Made by a program: the position numbers and the translations under genes | The notes under the pieces: generated by a model | Told to the model about the DNA's origin: nothing | The model's database searches: none | The model's input: only the letters and a program-made list of their open reading frames with translations | Shown here: in pieces, positions 46,890 through 57,820 of the stretch | Numbering within the stretch: position 1 is the stretch's first letter | Layout of the letters: the number at the start of each line of letters is the position of its first letter | DNA from: Peromyscus leucopus | Taxonomy: Eukaryota > Chordata > Mammalia > Rodentia > Cricetidae | NCBI RefSeq assembly: GCF_004664715.2 | Contig: NC_051068.1 | Coordinates: 49,698,953 to 49,762,952 of the forward strand | DNA length: 64,000 nt | Reading direction: 5' to 3'

Positions 46890-47225
46890 TGTACTGCCAG
46901 CTCCCAAATAATGATGCAGAGACTTCTTATTAATTATGAAAGCTTGGTCTTAGCTTAGCCTTGTTCCCACCTAACTCTTACATCTTAAATTAACCCATTT
47001 ATATTAATCTACATTCTGCCAAGTGGCTTTTTAACCTCTCCTCAATACTATATTTCTTACTTCTTCTCTGTTTCCCTGACAAATCCCTGCCTCTCAGATT
47101 CTTCCCCTGATTTCCTCTCTCACTCAGGAAAGCCTGACTCTTCTCTCCTGCCTAGGGATTGGCCATTCAGCTCTTTATTAAATTAATCAGAAGGTTCCTT
47201 AGACAGATGAGGTAAAGCAGACAAA
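46890..47225 (-). mobile_element. LTR of ERV family A (variant), antisense
   Basis: 'gccagctcccaaataatga', 'ttattaattatgaaagcttg', 'aacccatttatattaatcta' and 'cctagggattggcca' match the LTRs at 58937 and 63249. No internal region is attached. It lies inside the old L1 next to the L1 insertion. No TSD resolved. Confidence 0.65.
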
Positions 47226-47970
47226 TTTTCACCATGTGCAATAAGATTATCTCACAGCAGTTTAATGTGTCTCTGTTCACTTTTTGTTACTTTAAATCCT
47301 CTCCTCCTTTTTCTTTTTTGGTTTGGCAGGACTATGTGAATTTTGTTTATCTTCTCAAAAAGCAGCATAACAACAACAAAACAACTCTTAGATTTGTTGA
47401 CTCTTTGCACTATTTTTATTTCACAGATTTCATCTCTGATTTCAGTTACGTTTTGAAATTGATTGGGTTTGGAATTGATGTTTTTCTTATTTTTCCAGTT
47501 GCATCATTAAGATACTTATTTGTGTTGTTTTTGGAATGTAGGTACTTAGAACTGTAAACTTCCCTCATAGGATTGATTTCAGTATGTTGCAGAGATTCTG
47601 TTGCATTGTGTTTAAATTCTCATGTAGTTTCAGAGAGATTTTTATTTCTTCTTTGATATCTTCTTTGACCCATTCATCATCCAGTAATAAGATGTTTAAT
47701 CTTCATGAGTTTGTGTATTTACTACACGTCCCCCATACCCTGTCAGATTTAAATTTTATTGCCCCATGGTAGATGAAATACAAGGTGTGATTTTCAACAT
47801 TTTAAATTTGTAAAGACTTGTTTTGTGTCCCAGAATTAGATCTATTTTAGAAAAGCTTTCAGATGCTATTAAGTAGAGTACACATTCTTTGTTGTTTGGA
47901 TAGAATATTCTATAGATAATCTGTCAAGTCGATTTTATGTATGGTATTGATCAATTCAGATGCTTTTTGT
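47226..47970 (-). pseudogene. LINE-1 ORF2, N-terminal half, antisense (old L1, part 3)
   Basis: 'gtttatcttctcaaaaagca', 'ttctttgacccattcatcat' and 'aagtagagtacacattcttt' are antisense ORF2 between the endonuclease and reverse-transcriptase regions. Degenerate, and continues after the next insertion at 48447. Confidence 0.8.
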
Positions 47971-48446
47971 TTGCTTGCTTATTTTTTATTTATTTTATAA
48001 TTTAATTTAATTTTACATATCAGCCACAGATTCCCCTGTCCTCCCTCAAACTGGCCACCTGCTCTACCCCAAGCTCACGCCCCCAATTCCCATCTCCTCC
48101 AGGGCAAGGACTCCCCTGGGAAGTCAGCCCAGCCTGGTAACTTCAGTTGAGATAGGTCAAGTTCCCTTCTCCCTTCACCCAGGCTGAGCAATGTGTCCAT
48201 GCATAGGCCACAAGCTCCAAACAACCAGCTCATGCACTAAGGACAGGTTTCAGTCCCACTGCCTGGGGGCCTCCCAAACAGTTCAAGCTAATCATCTGTC
48301 TCACTTATCCAGAGGGCCTGATCCAGTTGGGGGCTCCTCAGATATTGGTTCATAGTTCATGTGTTTCCACTAGTTTGGCTATTTGTCCCTGTGCTTTTTC
48401 CAATCATGCTCTCAACAATTCTCGAGCGAGAATTGCTTGCTTATTT
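47971..48446 (-). mobile_element. LINE-1 3' end inserted into the old L1, 14-bp TSD
   Basis: Antisense L1 3'UTR (47985-48432), same text as 4040 and 17361, flanked by the perfect 14-bp repeat ttgcttgcttattt at 47971-47984 and 48433-48446. Its 5' end (right side) carries a 20-bp near-palindrome at 48416-48435. The host sequence on both sides is the same old L1 ORF2, so this insertion is younger. Confidence 0.92.
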
Positions 48447-49040
48447 CAATATTTATTTTTTGTCTGTTCCCCCCCCCCCAGGGCCTGTCTATTGGAGGAA
48501 GTAGTGTATTGAAATCACCTACTATTGGTGGATTGATGTTAATTTGTGTCTTCAGACATTATCATTAGTTTTTAAACGAAATTAGGTTCCTCTCAGTTTG
48601 GGCCATATATGGTTAAGATAGTAATGTCTTTTCTTATTAGTATTAGTTTACAGTCTATTTTGTTAGGTTTTAGTATAGCAACTCCTGCTTGCTTCCTGGG
48701 CTCATTTGACTGGAGTACATTTCTCCATCCTTTTACTCTACAATGGTGATTATCTTTAAAATTAAGATGTGCTTCTTGAAGGCAGTAGGAAGATGGGTTT
48801 TGTTTCCTAAGCCATTCAGTCAGTCTGTGTCTTTTGACTGAGGAATTGATGCAATTGATATTCAAAGTTATTATTGAAATGTGTATATTCTCCTCTTGAC
48901 TTTTGGTCTTGTTTGTGTTCTCAGTGGTATTTTGTGCATTGATAAGTTTGGCTTTCTATTTCATTTCACTGTCTCTCTGCAATGTTCATTCCTCTGTTCA
49001 GCCTGAAATAATATTTTCAGTATTTTTATTAGATTCTCTT
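48447..49040 (-). pseudogene. LINE-1 ORF2 endonuclease region, antisense (old L1, part 4)
   Basis: The minus-strand frame 48593-48865 translates to the N-terminal endonuclease part of L1 ORF2: residues 'MNINCINSSVKRHRLTEWL', then a QEAHL motif (equivalent to the conserved QETH), GWR, AGVAIL and 'ILTIYGPN'. Ninety residues remain open, with no full domain. The catalytic His/Asp residues of the C-terminal endonuclease half are not present in an intact frame. Sequence to about 49040 should be the ORF1-ORF2 spacer. A C11 run lies at 48469-48479. Confidence 0.85.
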
Positions 49041-49819
49041 TTTTAGATGTAGTATTTTATTTTGTTTAATGTTAGAGCCGCTGTAGGTTCCAAAATGGCA
49101 GTGATGGTGACAACACCTTTAACATAAAGACCTTGACTAGGTAAACAGAAGCATGGGAGTGTGATGCTAGATAGGTCTGACTGGAAAAAAAATAGATGAT
49201 ATGTGAGAATTATGTAGTGTAGAGGACAGGCAGAAAGGATACTTGTCTAAACTGATAGCTTCTCTGTAGTGAAGGCATGGAAAACTAGATTATGTTGGTG
49301 TACTGGTTGTAGGACACAGGCTAAATCTCGTATATTACAGAAGATGTATAGAAGACCTCAGGGATACTCACCATGCCAGGAGGAGGATGGAAGAGGTCTG
49401 AGTTTGGGAGTGGGGAGGTGCTGGAGGCAGTGTACAGTGTCCTGTGGGTTGATGTAGTAGAGAAAGTCTTAGCAGCATGAGGATGCTGGCGACAGTACAG
49501 GTGGAGGAAGTTAGATTAGGCTGGGGTCCAGACACATAAGGGAGCTGATGTCTAATTACTAATAAGTAATAAAGCATTTTTGATAAAACTGAATAGTAAG
49601 AACTTTCAGTATAATCACTTCTAGGCAGAAAAGAAACCAAGAAACAATCTTACGCAATTTTATATCTGAGTCATTGGTTTCTTCTTGTTATCTTGTTACC
49701 ATCATTGAATAAGTTACAAAATAAATCATATTTACAAAATAATGAGCCATTATTTTCTTAAGAAACCGTTATTACAGAGACTTGGAAATGAATAGAAATA
49801 TCTAAGGATAATTTTTGTG

Positions 49820-49820
<1 letters not shown>
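49041..49820. other. unassigned DNA
   Basis: Less AT-rich than its surroundings. Frames of 62 and 90 codons (49269-49457 + and 49368-49640 -) have no domain I can name. No repeat recognised. Confidence 0.45.

Positions 49821-49862
<42 letters not shown>
49821..49862. repeat. (TA)n microsatellite
   Basis: Uninterrupted TA run. Confidence 0.95.
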
Positions 49863-49866
<4 letters not shown>

Positions 49867-49944
49867 CTGACAGAATTATTTAAAGATTGATATTCATAAT
49901 TTTGATCACAAATTTTTTTTTCTTGGTGAATCATATCACACTAG

Positions 49945-50236
49945 AAATGGTTATGGAGGTGGTGGTGGCTCATGCCTTTAGTCCTCGAATTCGAGAAGCA
50001 GAGCCAGGCAGATCTCTATGAGTTTGAGACCAGCCTGGTCTACATAGTGAGATCCAGGACAGGCACCAAAACTACATGGAGAAACTCTATCTCGAAAAAC
50101 CAAAGAGGCAAGTGGATCTCTGTGAGTTTGAGACCAGCCTGATCTACAGAGTGAGGTCCAGGACAGGTACCAAAACTACACAGAGAAACCCTGTCTCGAA
50201 AATCAAAACAAACAAACAAGCAAAAAAATGGTTATG
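49945..50236 (+). repeat. B1 dimer inserted as one unit, 11-bp TSD
   Basis: A full B1 (49956-50104) is followed without spacer by a 5'-truncated second B1 (50105-50225, from 'gaggcaagtggatctctg'). The pair is flanked by aaatggttatg at 49945-49955 and 50226-50236, while no such repeat separates the monomers. Confidence 0.88.
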
Positions 50237-50534
50237 ATTACTATAGTTCACATGAAAAGTAAAAAAAAAATTACATGAAATATGGGTTAATTCTATGAGT
50301 AAATTTGCATTTTCCCAACTTATAACATGATTGATAAAATTAAAATGATTTTAGAACATGTTTACTTCTTTTTAAGTATATATTTATTTTTCTTAAGTTT
50401 TAATACACAGTACCATAAGAATTTTTTATCAGCATCATGTGAGTCCATATGTTTTTATAAGATAACATAAATCCATCTGAAAAAGATAATTGTTATTTTC
50501 TTTGTCATGCATAACATTTATGACATTAACTTAT
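50237..50534. other. unassigned AT-rich DNA
   Basis: No repeat recognised. Confidence 0.5.
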
Positions 50535-51052
50535 TTTTGTTTATTATTTTTATTATTATTTATTTATTATCTCTTTTATTTTTAAGAATATACTGTAATT
50601 ACATCTTTTCCCTATTCCTGTTTCTTTCTGCAAAACCTTTTGCATGCTCATCCTTACTCTCCTTCAAGTTCATGGCCTTTTAAAAAAATTAACTTGTTAT
50701 ATGTGTATTTGTATATATGTATATATGTACCTAAGTAGTCTGTATATTGCTATATGCCTGCACAGTTTCAGGACTAACAATATGGTATTGGATAACCAAT
50801 CCATATGCTCTTCCTTGCGTAAGAGTATTGTTCCCACTTTCAGCATTCTTTAATTGCCTGAGATTCTTTGTGTAGGGTTGATGCCTAGTGGTCTTTTCCC
50901 TGTCCACTTTGGAAAGTCTGGCATTCTTTGTCCTCTTCAGGTCATGTTTAGGCAGTTATGTCAATGTAGCTTTGGATATCAAAACATTATGATACTCTCA
51001 CCTTCACAGACTTTGAGCTCCTTCTTTGGCCAAGATCTCTGAGCATTAGGTG
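50535..51052 (-). mobile_element. LINE-1 3'UTR, antisense (Lx-like)
   Basis: 'atatactgtaattacatctt', 'tattggataaccaatccata', 'attctttgtgtagggttgat' and 'cctgtccactttgga' are the antisense 3'UTR of older rodent L1. It is the same class as 24125-24300, but longer. Confidence 0.7.
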
Positions 51053-51053
51053 T

Positions 51054-51576
51054 GTGTGGTTGATATATTGTTCACCCCAATAAACTTCTCTGGGGGTCAG
51101 AGAACAGAACAGCCTCTATATTAAACATAGAGGCCAGGCAGAGGTTGCACACACCTTAAATCCTAGCTTTCCAGAAGCAGAGATCCATGTGAATATCTGT
51201 GAGTTCAAGGCTACACTGGAAACAGCCAGGCATGGTGACACACAACTTTAATTCCAGCACTTGAGAACTCATGTCTAGCTGGGAAAAGACACATGCCTTT
51301 AATCTCAGGAAGTGATGGCAGGAATAGAAAAGTCTATTAAGGTGTGAGGATCAGGAACTAAAGGCTGTTAAGCTTTGAGGCAGTTCAGCTCAGATCCATT
51401 CAAGTGAGGACTCAGAGGCTTCCAGTTTGAAGAAACAGGATCGGCTGAGAAGTTCGAAAGGTGAGATTAGCTATGGCTTATTCTGCTTCTCTGATCTTTC
51501 AGCATTCACCTCAATACATGGCTTCAGGTTTGTTTTTATTAATAAGACCTTTTACGATTCGTGTTACAGGTGTGGT
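51054..51576 (+). mobile_element. composite repeat (family C), third copy, candidate 7-bp TSD
   Basis: Reverse orientation of the copies at 20265 and 24303: 'ccaataaacttctctggggg' at the left, B1-like modules ('ggcagaggttgcacacacct', 'ccaggcatggtgacacacaa'), 'gaggcagttcagctcag', 'ttctctgatctttcagcatt' and 'ttattaataagacctttta' at the right. A direct repeat, gtgtggt, lies at 51054-51060 and 51570-51576. Confidence 0.65.
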
Positions 51577-52209
51577 AATTGTTTTGCACATATTCACTTA
51601 TAAAATAACACTGAAATGATTCAGAATTGACATAGTATTGTGTGGTTTTCACCAGAGAAGACTGCTTACCCATGGGTTTAAACCAATAGAAAGTCTTTAT
51701 TATCTAGCCAGTGAATAAACAAGGTGTTTTGTATCACAGTGTAGACCTGAGTCTTTCTATGGATAAACTTTTAAGCACACACACACACAAAATGTTCTGG
51801 GTTGACATTTCAGTTAAGAAGAACAGTTAGCCAGAAGCAGAACCATAGATAGTAAAAAGCAAGGTTAGAACATTTTGAAACTGTGCTAGAACTATGGACT
51901 TTGGTGGATTATGTCTTTGTTTTAGTTTTGACAGGTAGTGCTATCTATGTGCTGTGTGTTATAGCCTGAATGGCACTGCCATTATGTAGTCAGTTGTGAT
52001 AAGGTCTTACAGCCTACTAAGTTCTTGGGCCCTGTTACATTTCCCACTTGTCTGAATAAATGTGTCAAATCATGTATTCATTCTGTTTTAGTTTAAGATG
52101 CAAGGTCACTCCATCAATCTGATTGGGATGAAAATTACAGGTTTAGTCATTGCTAATAGCAGAGTAGCCGAGAAACTAAGAGAACAACAGACTGGTATCA
52201 ATTATCTGA

Positions 52210-52210
<1 letters not shown>
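51577..52210. other. unassigned DNA
   Basis: Short CA run at about 51777-51788. No gene or repeat recognised. Confidence 0.5.

Positions 52211-52290
<80 letters not shown>
52211..52290. repeat. compound microsatellite (CT)n(AT)n
   Basis: CT run to 52244 then AT run, degenerating to 52340. Confidence 0.95.
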
Positions 52291-52295
<5 letters not shown>

Positions 52296-52559
52296 TATAC
52301 ATACATACATATATTCTTTCATATATATATATGTATATATTACATTTTTCTAGTCCCAACAAAATATTTTTAAATTACTCCATAGAATAGAAATAACAAG
52401 GTTTTTTCCCCAAAGTCATAAACAGTTTTCTTCATCTCATGAGGAGTAAGTTTAAATCCTTTCAATTTTGTAGCATCAATTTTGCAAATGACTCAGTTAT
52501 TTTAACTCAGAAATGGAAACTTTGAATACATCTAGTTCCTGATTAACCTGCCTACTTAG
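52291..52559. other. unassigned AT-rich DNA
   Basis: AT-rich tail of the microsatellite, then nothing recognised. Confidence 0.5.
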
Positions 52560-52923
52560 TTTGAAAGGCATCAGAAGTGGCATATGTAGTTAAATCATTG
52601 GTTTATTCCCATCAAGTAATCTCAAGGGCTCTGTAATATTCTTTTTATCTAATGCAGTTACCTAATTATTCTTTCCCAATAAAATATTGGGAATCAGATA
52701 TCAGAGTAAAATTAGAGAATTGGAGCATCTATCAGTCACCTCCTCTCTCTTCTTTTCCTCAGTCCAAAAGGGCTAAGATCCTCTTTCAGCCCTGTCTTAC
52801 TACTTCCTGTCTCCTATCCATCCTCAATTCAAGACCTGTATGGTTAATTTTGGTCAACTAGCTCTACCCTCTGACTCAAGGCAAACTTTATTGTCAGAGT
52901 GAGATAAAAATATTATACAGCAT
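52560..52923 (-). mobile_element. LTR of an ERV family A relative, antisense
   Basis: Placed by its right edge: at about 52920 it meets the antisense polypurine region ('catttgtcccttttgtctaa', then 'aagagaaggttttgac'), the same junction as at 7497 and 56500. The LTR body differs from the other copies, so the subfamily is different. The left edge is a guess. Confidence 0.45.
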
Positions 52924-54800
52924 TTGTCCCTTTTGTCTAAATAAAAAGAGAAGGTTTTGACTGAGATATTAAAACTATATTCAATAAGTACAAAAACTAT
53001 ATACATATATGCAGATAAGAATTACATTAACAATGTCCATTTCAGTTGGCAAATTCATAGAAAATACTCCATTTTCTATCTTTTCTTAGTGAGTTCAATG
53101 CATTGTACCTAACGCACTTTATATCCTAACTTCTATTACCAACCCAAAATTATCTTTTTATGTCTCCCAACCTTATATACTTTATATCTCATTTGTGAGT
53201 TCCATGTCTTAATTTGGTAACAAGGAAAACTATAACTACAGCTATATCATTTTCAACTCCATCAGAGACTTGAGAAGATATAATTATCAGAATAAACAGG
53301 AAGTGCAGAGAAAACACCTTCCAAAAGTAAGAAATGACAGAAACAGCTAGCTGCCTGGAAAGGTTCCTCTGTAAACTTCAGGTATCCACCTTTGGCTGAC
53401 AACCCTATAATAAATATAGGATAGACTTTTCTGTGAAGCAGGAATTTTGAAGGACTGTCCTGCCTTGTCTTGGCAAAGTATTGCAGTCACTTTCTTTTGT
53501 GTCCTGCTTATCCAATTCAGACAGCATACTGTCAGCATTTGAGGCAAGGGTGGTTTCTTGCCCAGTGGCTAACTTTTGTCACAAAGGAAGTAGACTCCAT
53601 ATGGAGTTTCTTCAATGCTCATCATCTTCTCTGAAGTAGATTGGTACTGCCAGGATCAGACATGTCTCATAGTCATAAAGAGTCATATGTTATTAAAACA
53701 TCTTAAGGGTCATATTTTGTAGACCTCTGAAGAGTTTGAACACCACCTGTCTATCAAAACTATATCTGTTCGACCTTAAAAACAAACCTGACTACAAGTT
53801 TGATTGTAATAGGTGACTACTAACCTGCATTTTTTATTACCTTTAACAGTTTCTAATAATAACTTCCCGAGACTAGAAATTCACACTACATTGTTAAATG
53901 AGTTGCATAAATATAATATCTAAAAGAGGGCAGAAATGTTTGTACATATGTTCTAACAAAAATAACCTTAAATTTGTATCAATATACAAAAATATCCTAA
54001 ATAAGAGTAGAAACACACACACCCATATATAATAAAATAACCTCAATTTTGTATTTAAGATAAGCAGTTGCTTTTTTTTGTTTAAAAGTAGATTCAATAA
54101 TCTACCTAATTTCTATATTCACACCTCTTTTTTTTTCTTTTCAGAATGAGATCCCTGAGTCTAATCTTTGATCAACTCTTTTGGTGACAATTACCAATAA
54201 CCACATGTAGCCAACCCCCTAAATGATGACAAATATCCATAACTCACTGAATGATCAAAAACCATCTACCCGATTTTTGGCAATGTAGGCATTGTGTTCT
54301 TAAAATTACTTCTGGTTGTCTGGGAAGGACAACATCTTTAGGGGACCATGATAAAATTGAAATAATGATCAAGTCCTAGGACAGTTAGCTGTATCATTAC
54401 CAATCTCTGTGTAATGAAAAAATGTAAGGCTTATCTGATGTCCTTCCTGGAGTATTACATGAGGCTGGATTATTTCAGCTAGCCACCTTGAAATTCTCCT
54501 GAGCGGTTTGTAGTCCAAGGCCAATCTTTGGGTGGTGTTTGTCAGCTTAGTGGCATTACCACAATCCAGGTGGAATTGTCATTGTGCCACCTCATCCCTC
54601 TTTTGGAGACTTCAAAGATCACTGTTAGGAATGATCATGTTTCACTGCAGAAAACTTAAACGTTTTAAATATTTGCAGCAGGTCACAGAGAAGTCAAAGG
54701 ACAACAATTTGTTAATTACTTCCAGAATACAAAAAAAATTAATTCCTAATTACCTGATAGAGACTGAAACCTAAAATTATGTACAGAAAACTAGATGAAG
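52924..54800 (-). mobile_element. ERV family A internal region, antisense
   Basis: Landmarks: 'caactccatcagagacttga', 'tgaaggactgtcctgcctt', 'tcttttgtgtcctgctta', 'atgttattaaaacatctta', 'gggaaggacaacatctttag' and 'cactgcagaaaacttaaac'. The stretch 53080-54110 is homologous to 59260-60240. The minus-strand frame 53347-53547 contains LCQDKAGQSF; the other copy has LCQDKVGQSF. No recognisable gag, pro, pol or env domain, so a decayed or non-autonomous element. Confidence 0.7.
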
Positions 54801-55557
54801 CCTCTTTCTAGACATAGTACTTTATATGACCATTAATATCATGACAAAAATATAAAATATATGTTAATTTTATAAATTTTGAGATAAGGCTTATACTTTA
54901 TTAAAATTTTTAACCAGAATAAAACCAAAGAATTATGAGATTAGTGACAATAGATAGTCTATTAATTTTAGATTTCTTCTTGTCCCATATCAGGTATACC
55001 TTCCAGAGGTTTTATATTTTCCTTTAACAAGCATTGTTGGTTTTAGAGAAGGAGAGAGCCATGTTCCAGCTCCAAAGCCAACTTTAATTTTTAATTGAAC
55101 TCAGACTACAAAAAGACCATTTTAATGATGTATCTGTAGAGAACAGAAGAAACAAACATTTGAGAAGAATTATAAAATTTTATCCTGTAAAAATGTGTTA
55201 TACCAATAGGCCAATTTACTATTTTGGCATGGAGGGGACATTTTCTCTGTATGATTCATCATTTTACTTCAGATGTTTCATTTTTCCAGCCACTTTCAGA
55301 TTCCTTAGATGAATGTCTTCACTCTCCTGTAAAGACAAAAAACAAACAAACAAACAAACAAAAAAAAAACTCCCCTAACCCTAACTTTTTGGAGTTTATT
55401 ATTTGAACAGTTACATATGATCAAATGGAAATCATTTGTTAGACTTGGTTCAGCTGATTTTAATAGTTGTGTCTTTGCATTTTTCATTTAAATGAGTTTA
55501 GTTCTTAGTTTCATTATTTTATTTTTTCCTTTTTCATTTCTAGTTTTTTATGCTGAT
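54801..55557. other. unassigned AT-rich DNA with (AAAC)n
   Basis: (AAAC)n/A-run at 55335-55368. Two CCCTAA units at 55373-55385 are too few to be telomeric. No gene recognised. Confidence 0.5.
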
Positions 55558-55767
55558 AAAATTGTAAACTTGGGGCTGGAGAGATGGCTCAGAGGTTAAG
55601 ATCACTGCTTGCTCTTCCAAAGGTCCTGAGTTCAATTCCCAGCAACCACATGGTGTCTCACAACCATCTGTAATGAGATCTGGTGTCCTCTTCTGCCCTG
55701 TGGGGATATATGCAGACAGAACACTGTATATATAATAAATAAATCTTTAAAAAAAAATTGTAAACTT
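55558..55767 (+). repeat. B2/B3 SINE with 14-bp TSD
   Basis: SINE at 55572-55753, 'ggggctggagagatggctca' ... 'gagatctggtgtcctcttct' ... 'taataaataaatctttaaa'. It is flanked by aaaattgtaaactt at 55558-55571 and 55754-55767. Full-length and little diverged. The A- and B-box regions of the pol III promoter are intact by eye. Confidence 0.95.
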
Positions 55768-55926
55768 TTGTACATTCAAAACTGCAAGTTTCTCTCACAT
55801 TACTGCATAAATTAAAACCCAAATGTGAGCAAATGTGGGATTGTGTGCCTATATTTATGAAATATGTTTTTGTGTGTATGTGTGCATGCGTGTGAATGCA
55901 TTTTCATGTGTGTAGGTGTATCTGCA

Positions 55927-56499
55927 TGTAGCTGGAGTTTTCCTGCCTTGCCCACAGTCAGGACAAATCTCTGTCACCCGCCAGTCCCACAGCCGCTCAG
56001 ACCCAACCAAGTAAACACAGAGACTTATATTGCTTACAAACTGCATGGCCGTGGCAGGCTTCTTGTTAACTATTCTTATATCTTAAAGTAACGCATTTCT
56101 ACAAATCTATACCTTGCCACGTGGCTGGTGGCCTATAGGCGTCTTCACATGCTGCTGGTCATGGCGGCGGCTGCAGTGTCTCTGGTCATGGTGGCAGCTG
56201 CAGCCTCTCTGGTCATGGCGGTGGCTGCAGCGTCTCCTTCTGCCTTTCTGTCCTTTTATTTCTCCTCTCTATTAGTCCCGCCTATCTTTCCTGCCTAGCC
56301 ACGGCCGATCAGGTTTTATTTATTGACCAATCAGAGCAACTTGACATACAGACCATCCCCCAGCACAGCCAAGTGCAGACCATCTCAAACACCTGCACTC
56401 AGGCCCATGGTCCTAATCATCCTCTATATGGACCTGCTGGGTAACGCCACAAGGAACCCAAGAAGGGCTCCCACAGGACATACAAATCATTTCACAGCA
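55927..56499 (-). mobile_element. 3' LTR of ERV family A with expanded 27-bp tandem repeat
   Basis: Plus-strand ends 'tgtagctggag' and 'ttcacagca' (TG...CA). The polypurine tract follows at 56500-56517 on the upstream side of the minus-strand element. It is longer (573 bp) than the solo copies (about 380 bp). Three 27-bp units at 56155-56181, 56182-56208 and 56209-56235 (ctggtcatggcggcggctgc...) stand where other copies have one. About 130 bp of extra sequence (56367-56499) lies near the U3 start. CCAAT at 56328-56332. Confidence 0.75.
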
Positions 56500-57560
56500 C
56501 TTCCCCTTTTTTTTTTTTTTTAAAAAAGGAAGGTTTTAACTTTTACACATCTCCAAAGCCAGCTTGGTATATTTGGGAATTTGGGCGTAGCTTCTCTTAC
56601 TACTTCCTGCTGGAGGGGGGCTCTGTATCTTATGGGGACACAAAGAAAATTTAAGGATCATGGAGTAGTCCGTGAGGCTGTATCGTCTGAGCCAGTTGCC
56701 TTGAAACGATTCTGGATGTTGGATCATCTGGGCCATGGTGTCATCGGAGACCTTTCAGGGGGTCTTGGCTGGTCAAACCTGATGTATCTTAATCTGGAAC
56801 AAATCCACAGCCTCTGGCTTTCTGTGGAAACAAAAGCAGAATCTCTTTTCCAAAGCAACATACCCTTAAATCCAAAATTTGAAGTGAAGGTACCTTTAAA
56901 ATATACATTTTGGCATAACTCAACAGCTTTTGCAATCAAATATTTTTCTTCAGTTACGAATATCAAAGAGAATATAATCCAGATTCTCTGTGTGGTAGCC
57001 ATCTTTATGTGGCTTATTACCTGTACTGTTTTTTTTAAAACACTTTATTTTTAGATACTATTGTTTATATAACGGTATATTTTTTTTAAGCCTACGTACA
57101 TTTTTACATGCATTATAAACTGTTTCATCTGAATCAGTCTTATTGCAAACTTATTGCTTTAAACTGTAGCCTTCTAAGCCTGAAACAGCTCTGTGGCTGC
57201 TGGCTCCGCCCCCTTCAGCTTCCCAACATGGCGTTGGTATGTTTTCCACCAGCTCTGGGAGCCATCGTGGGTCTGTGCTTTTATCCAAGCAGCGTGTAGC
57301 CCAGAAACCTTTTTTTGTTTTGTAACTAACAAAGGCTAAATCCACCATGCAGCTTAATGTGCCACTTGCAGAGGCCTCATTACCACCATACTGCAGGTCA
57401 AGATCTGAATCTGTCACACATGCCAGGAACCCGCCATCTGCATGTAGGTATGTGTGCATTATAAAGGCTAATGGTCAATCTTAAGTTTGGTTCTTCAGGC
57501 AGCACCCATTTTGTTCCTTGAATGTGGGTCTCCTTCTGGCCTGGAGCTTAATATTAGGCA
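56500..57560 (-). mobile_element. internal region attached to the 55.9-kb LTR, antisense
   Basis: Begins with the polypurine tract and 'aaggaaggttttaactttt', as in the other copies, then differs from the internal regions at 52924 and 59236. Minus-strand frames of 92 and 102 codons (56724-57002, 57151-57459) and a plus-strand frame of 157 codons (56581-57054) are open but show no retroviral domain. A GC-rich patch lies at 57202-57222 ('ctccgcccccttcag'). There is no 5' LTR, so the element is truncated. Confidence 0.55.
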
Positions 57561-57594
57561 ATGCCAGCATGACAGTAAGACTTAGAGATCAGCT

Positions 57595-57750
57595 AGGGGG
57601 TAGCAGCACACACCTTTTAATCCCAGCACTTGGGAGGCAGAGGCAGGTGGATCTCTGTGAATTAGAGGCAAGTCTGGTCTACAAAGTGAGTTCCAATATA
57701 GCCAAGACTGCTATATATAGAATCCCTGTATGAAAAACCAAATAGTAGTA
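57595..57750 (+). repeat. B1 SINE, diverged
   Basis: 'acacaccttttaatcccagc', 'gggaggcagaggcaggtgga', then a diverged 3' half and an A-rich end. Confidence 0.85.
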
Positions 57751-57752
57751 GC

Positions 57753-57820
57753 AATAATAATAATAATAGTAATAATAATAATAAAATAATAATAACAATA
57801 ACAATAACAACAACAACTCA
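57753..57820. repeat. (AAT)n/(AAC)n low-complexity tract
   Basis: Trinucleotide-rich tract, probably the expanded B1 tail. Confidence 0.9.

Noticed and set aside
55373..55386. Interstitial telomeric repeat
   Set aside because: Only two CCCTAA units, next to an AAAC run. Expected by chance.
56155..56235. CRISPR-like or coding minisatellite
   Set aside because: Three directly adjacent units without spacers inside a eukaryotic LTR. A simple tandem expansion explains it.
56581..57054. 157-codon plus-strand frame
   Set aside because: It lies antisense to an ERV internal region and shows no domain. Chance openness is the simpler reading.
57190..57260. CpG-island promoter
   Set aside because: A short GC-rich patch only, within an ERV internal region. 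Not long enough.
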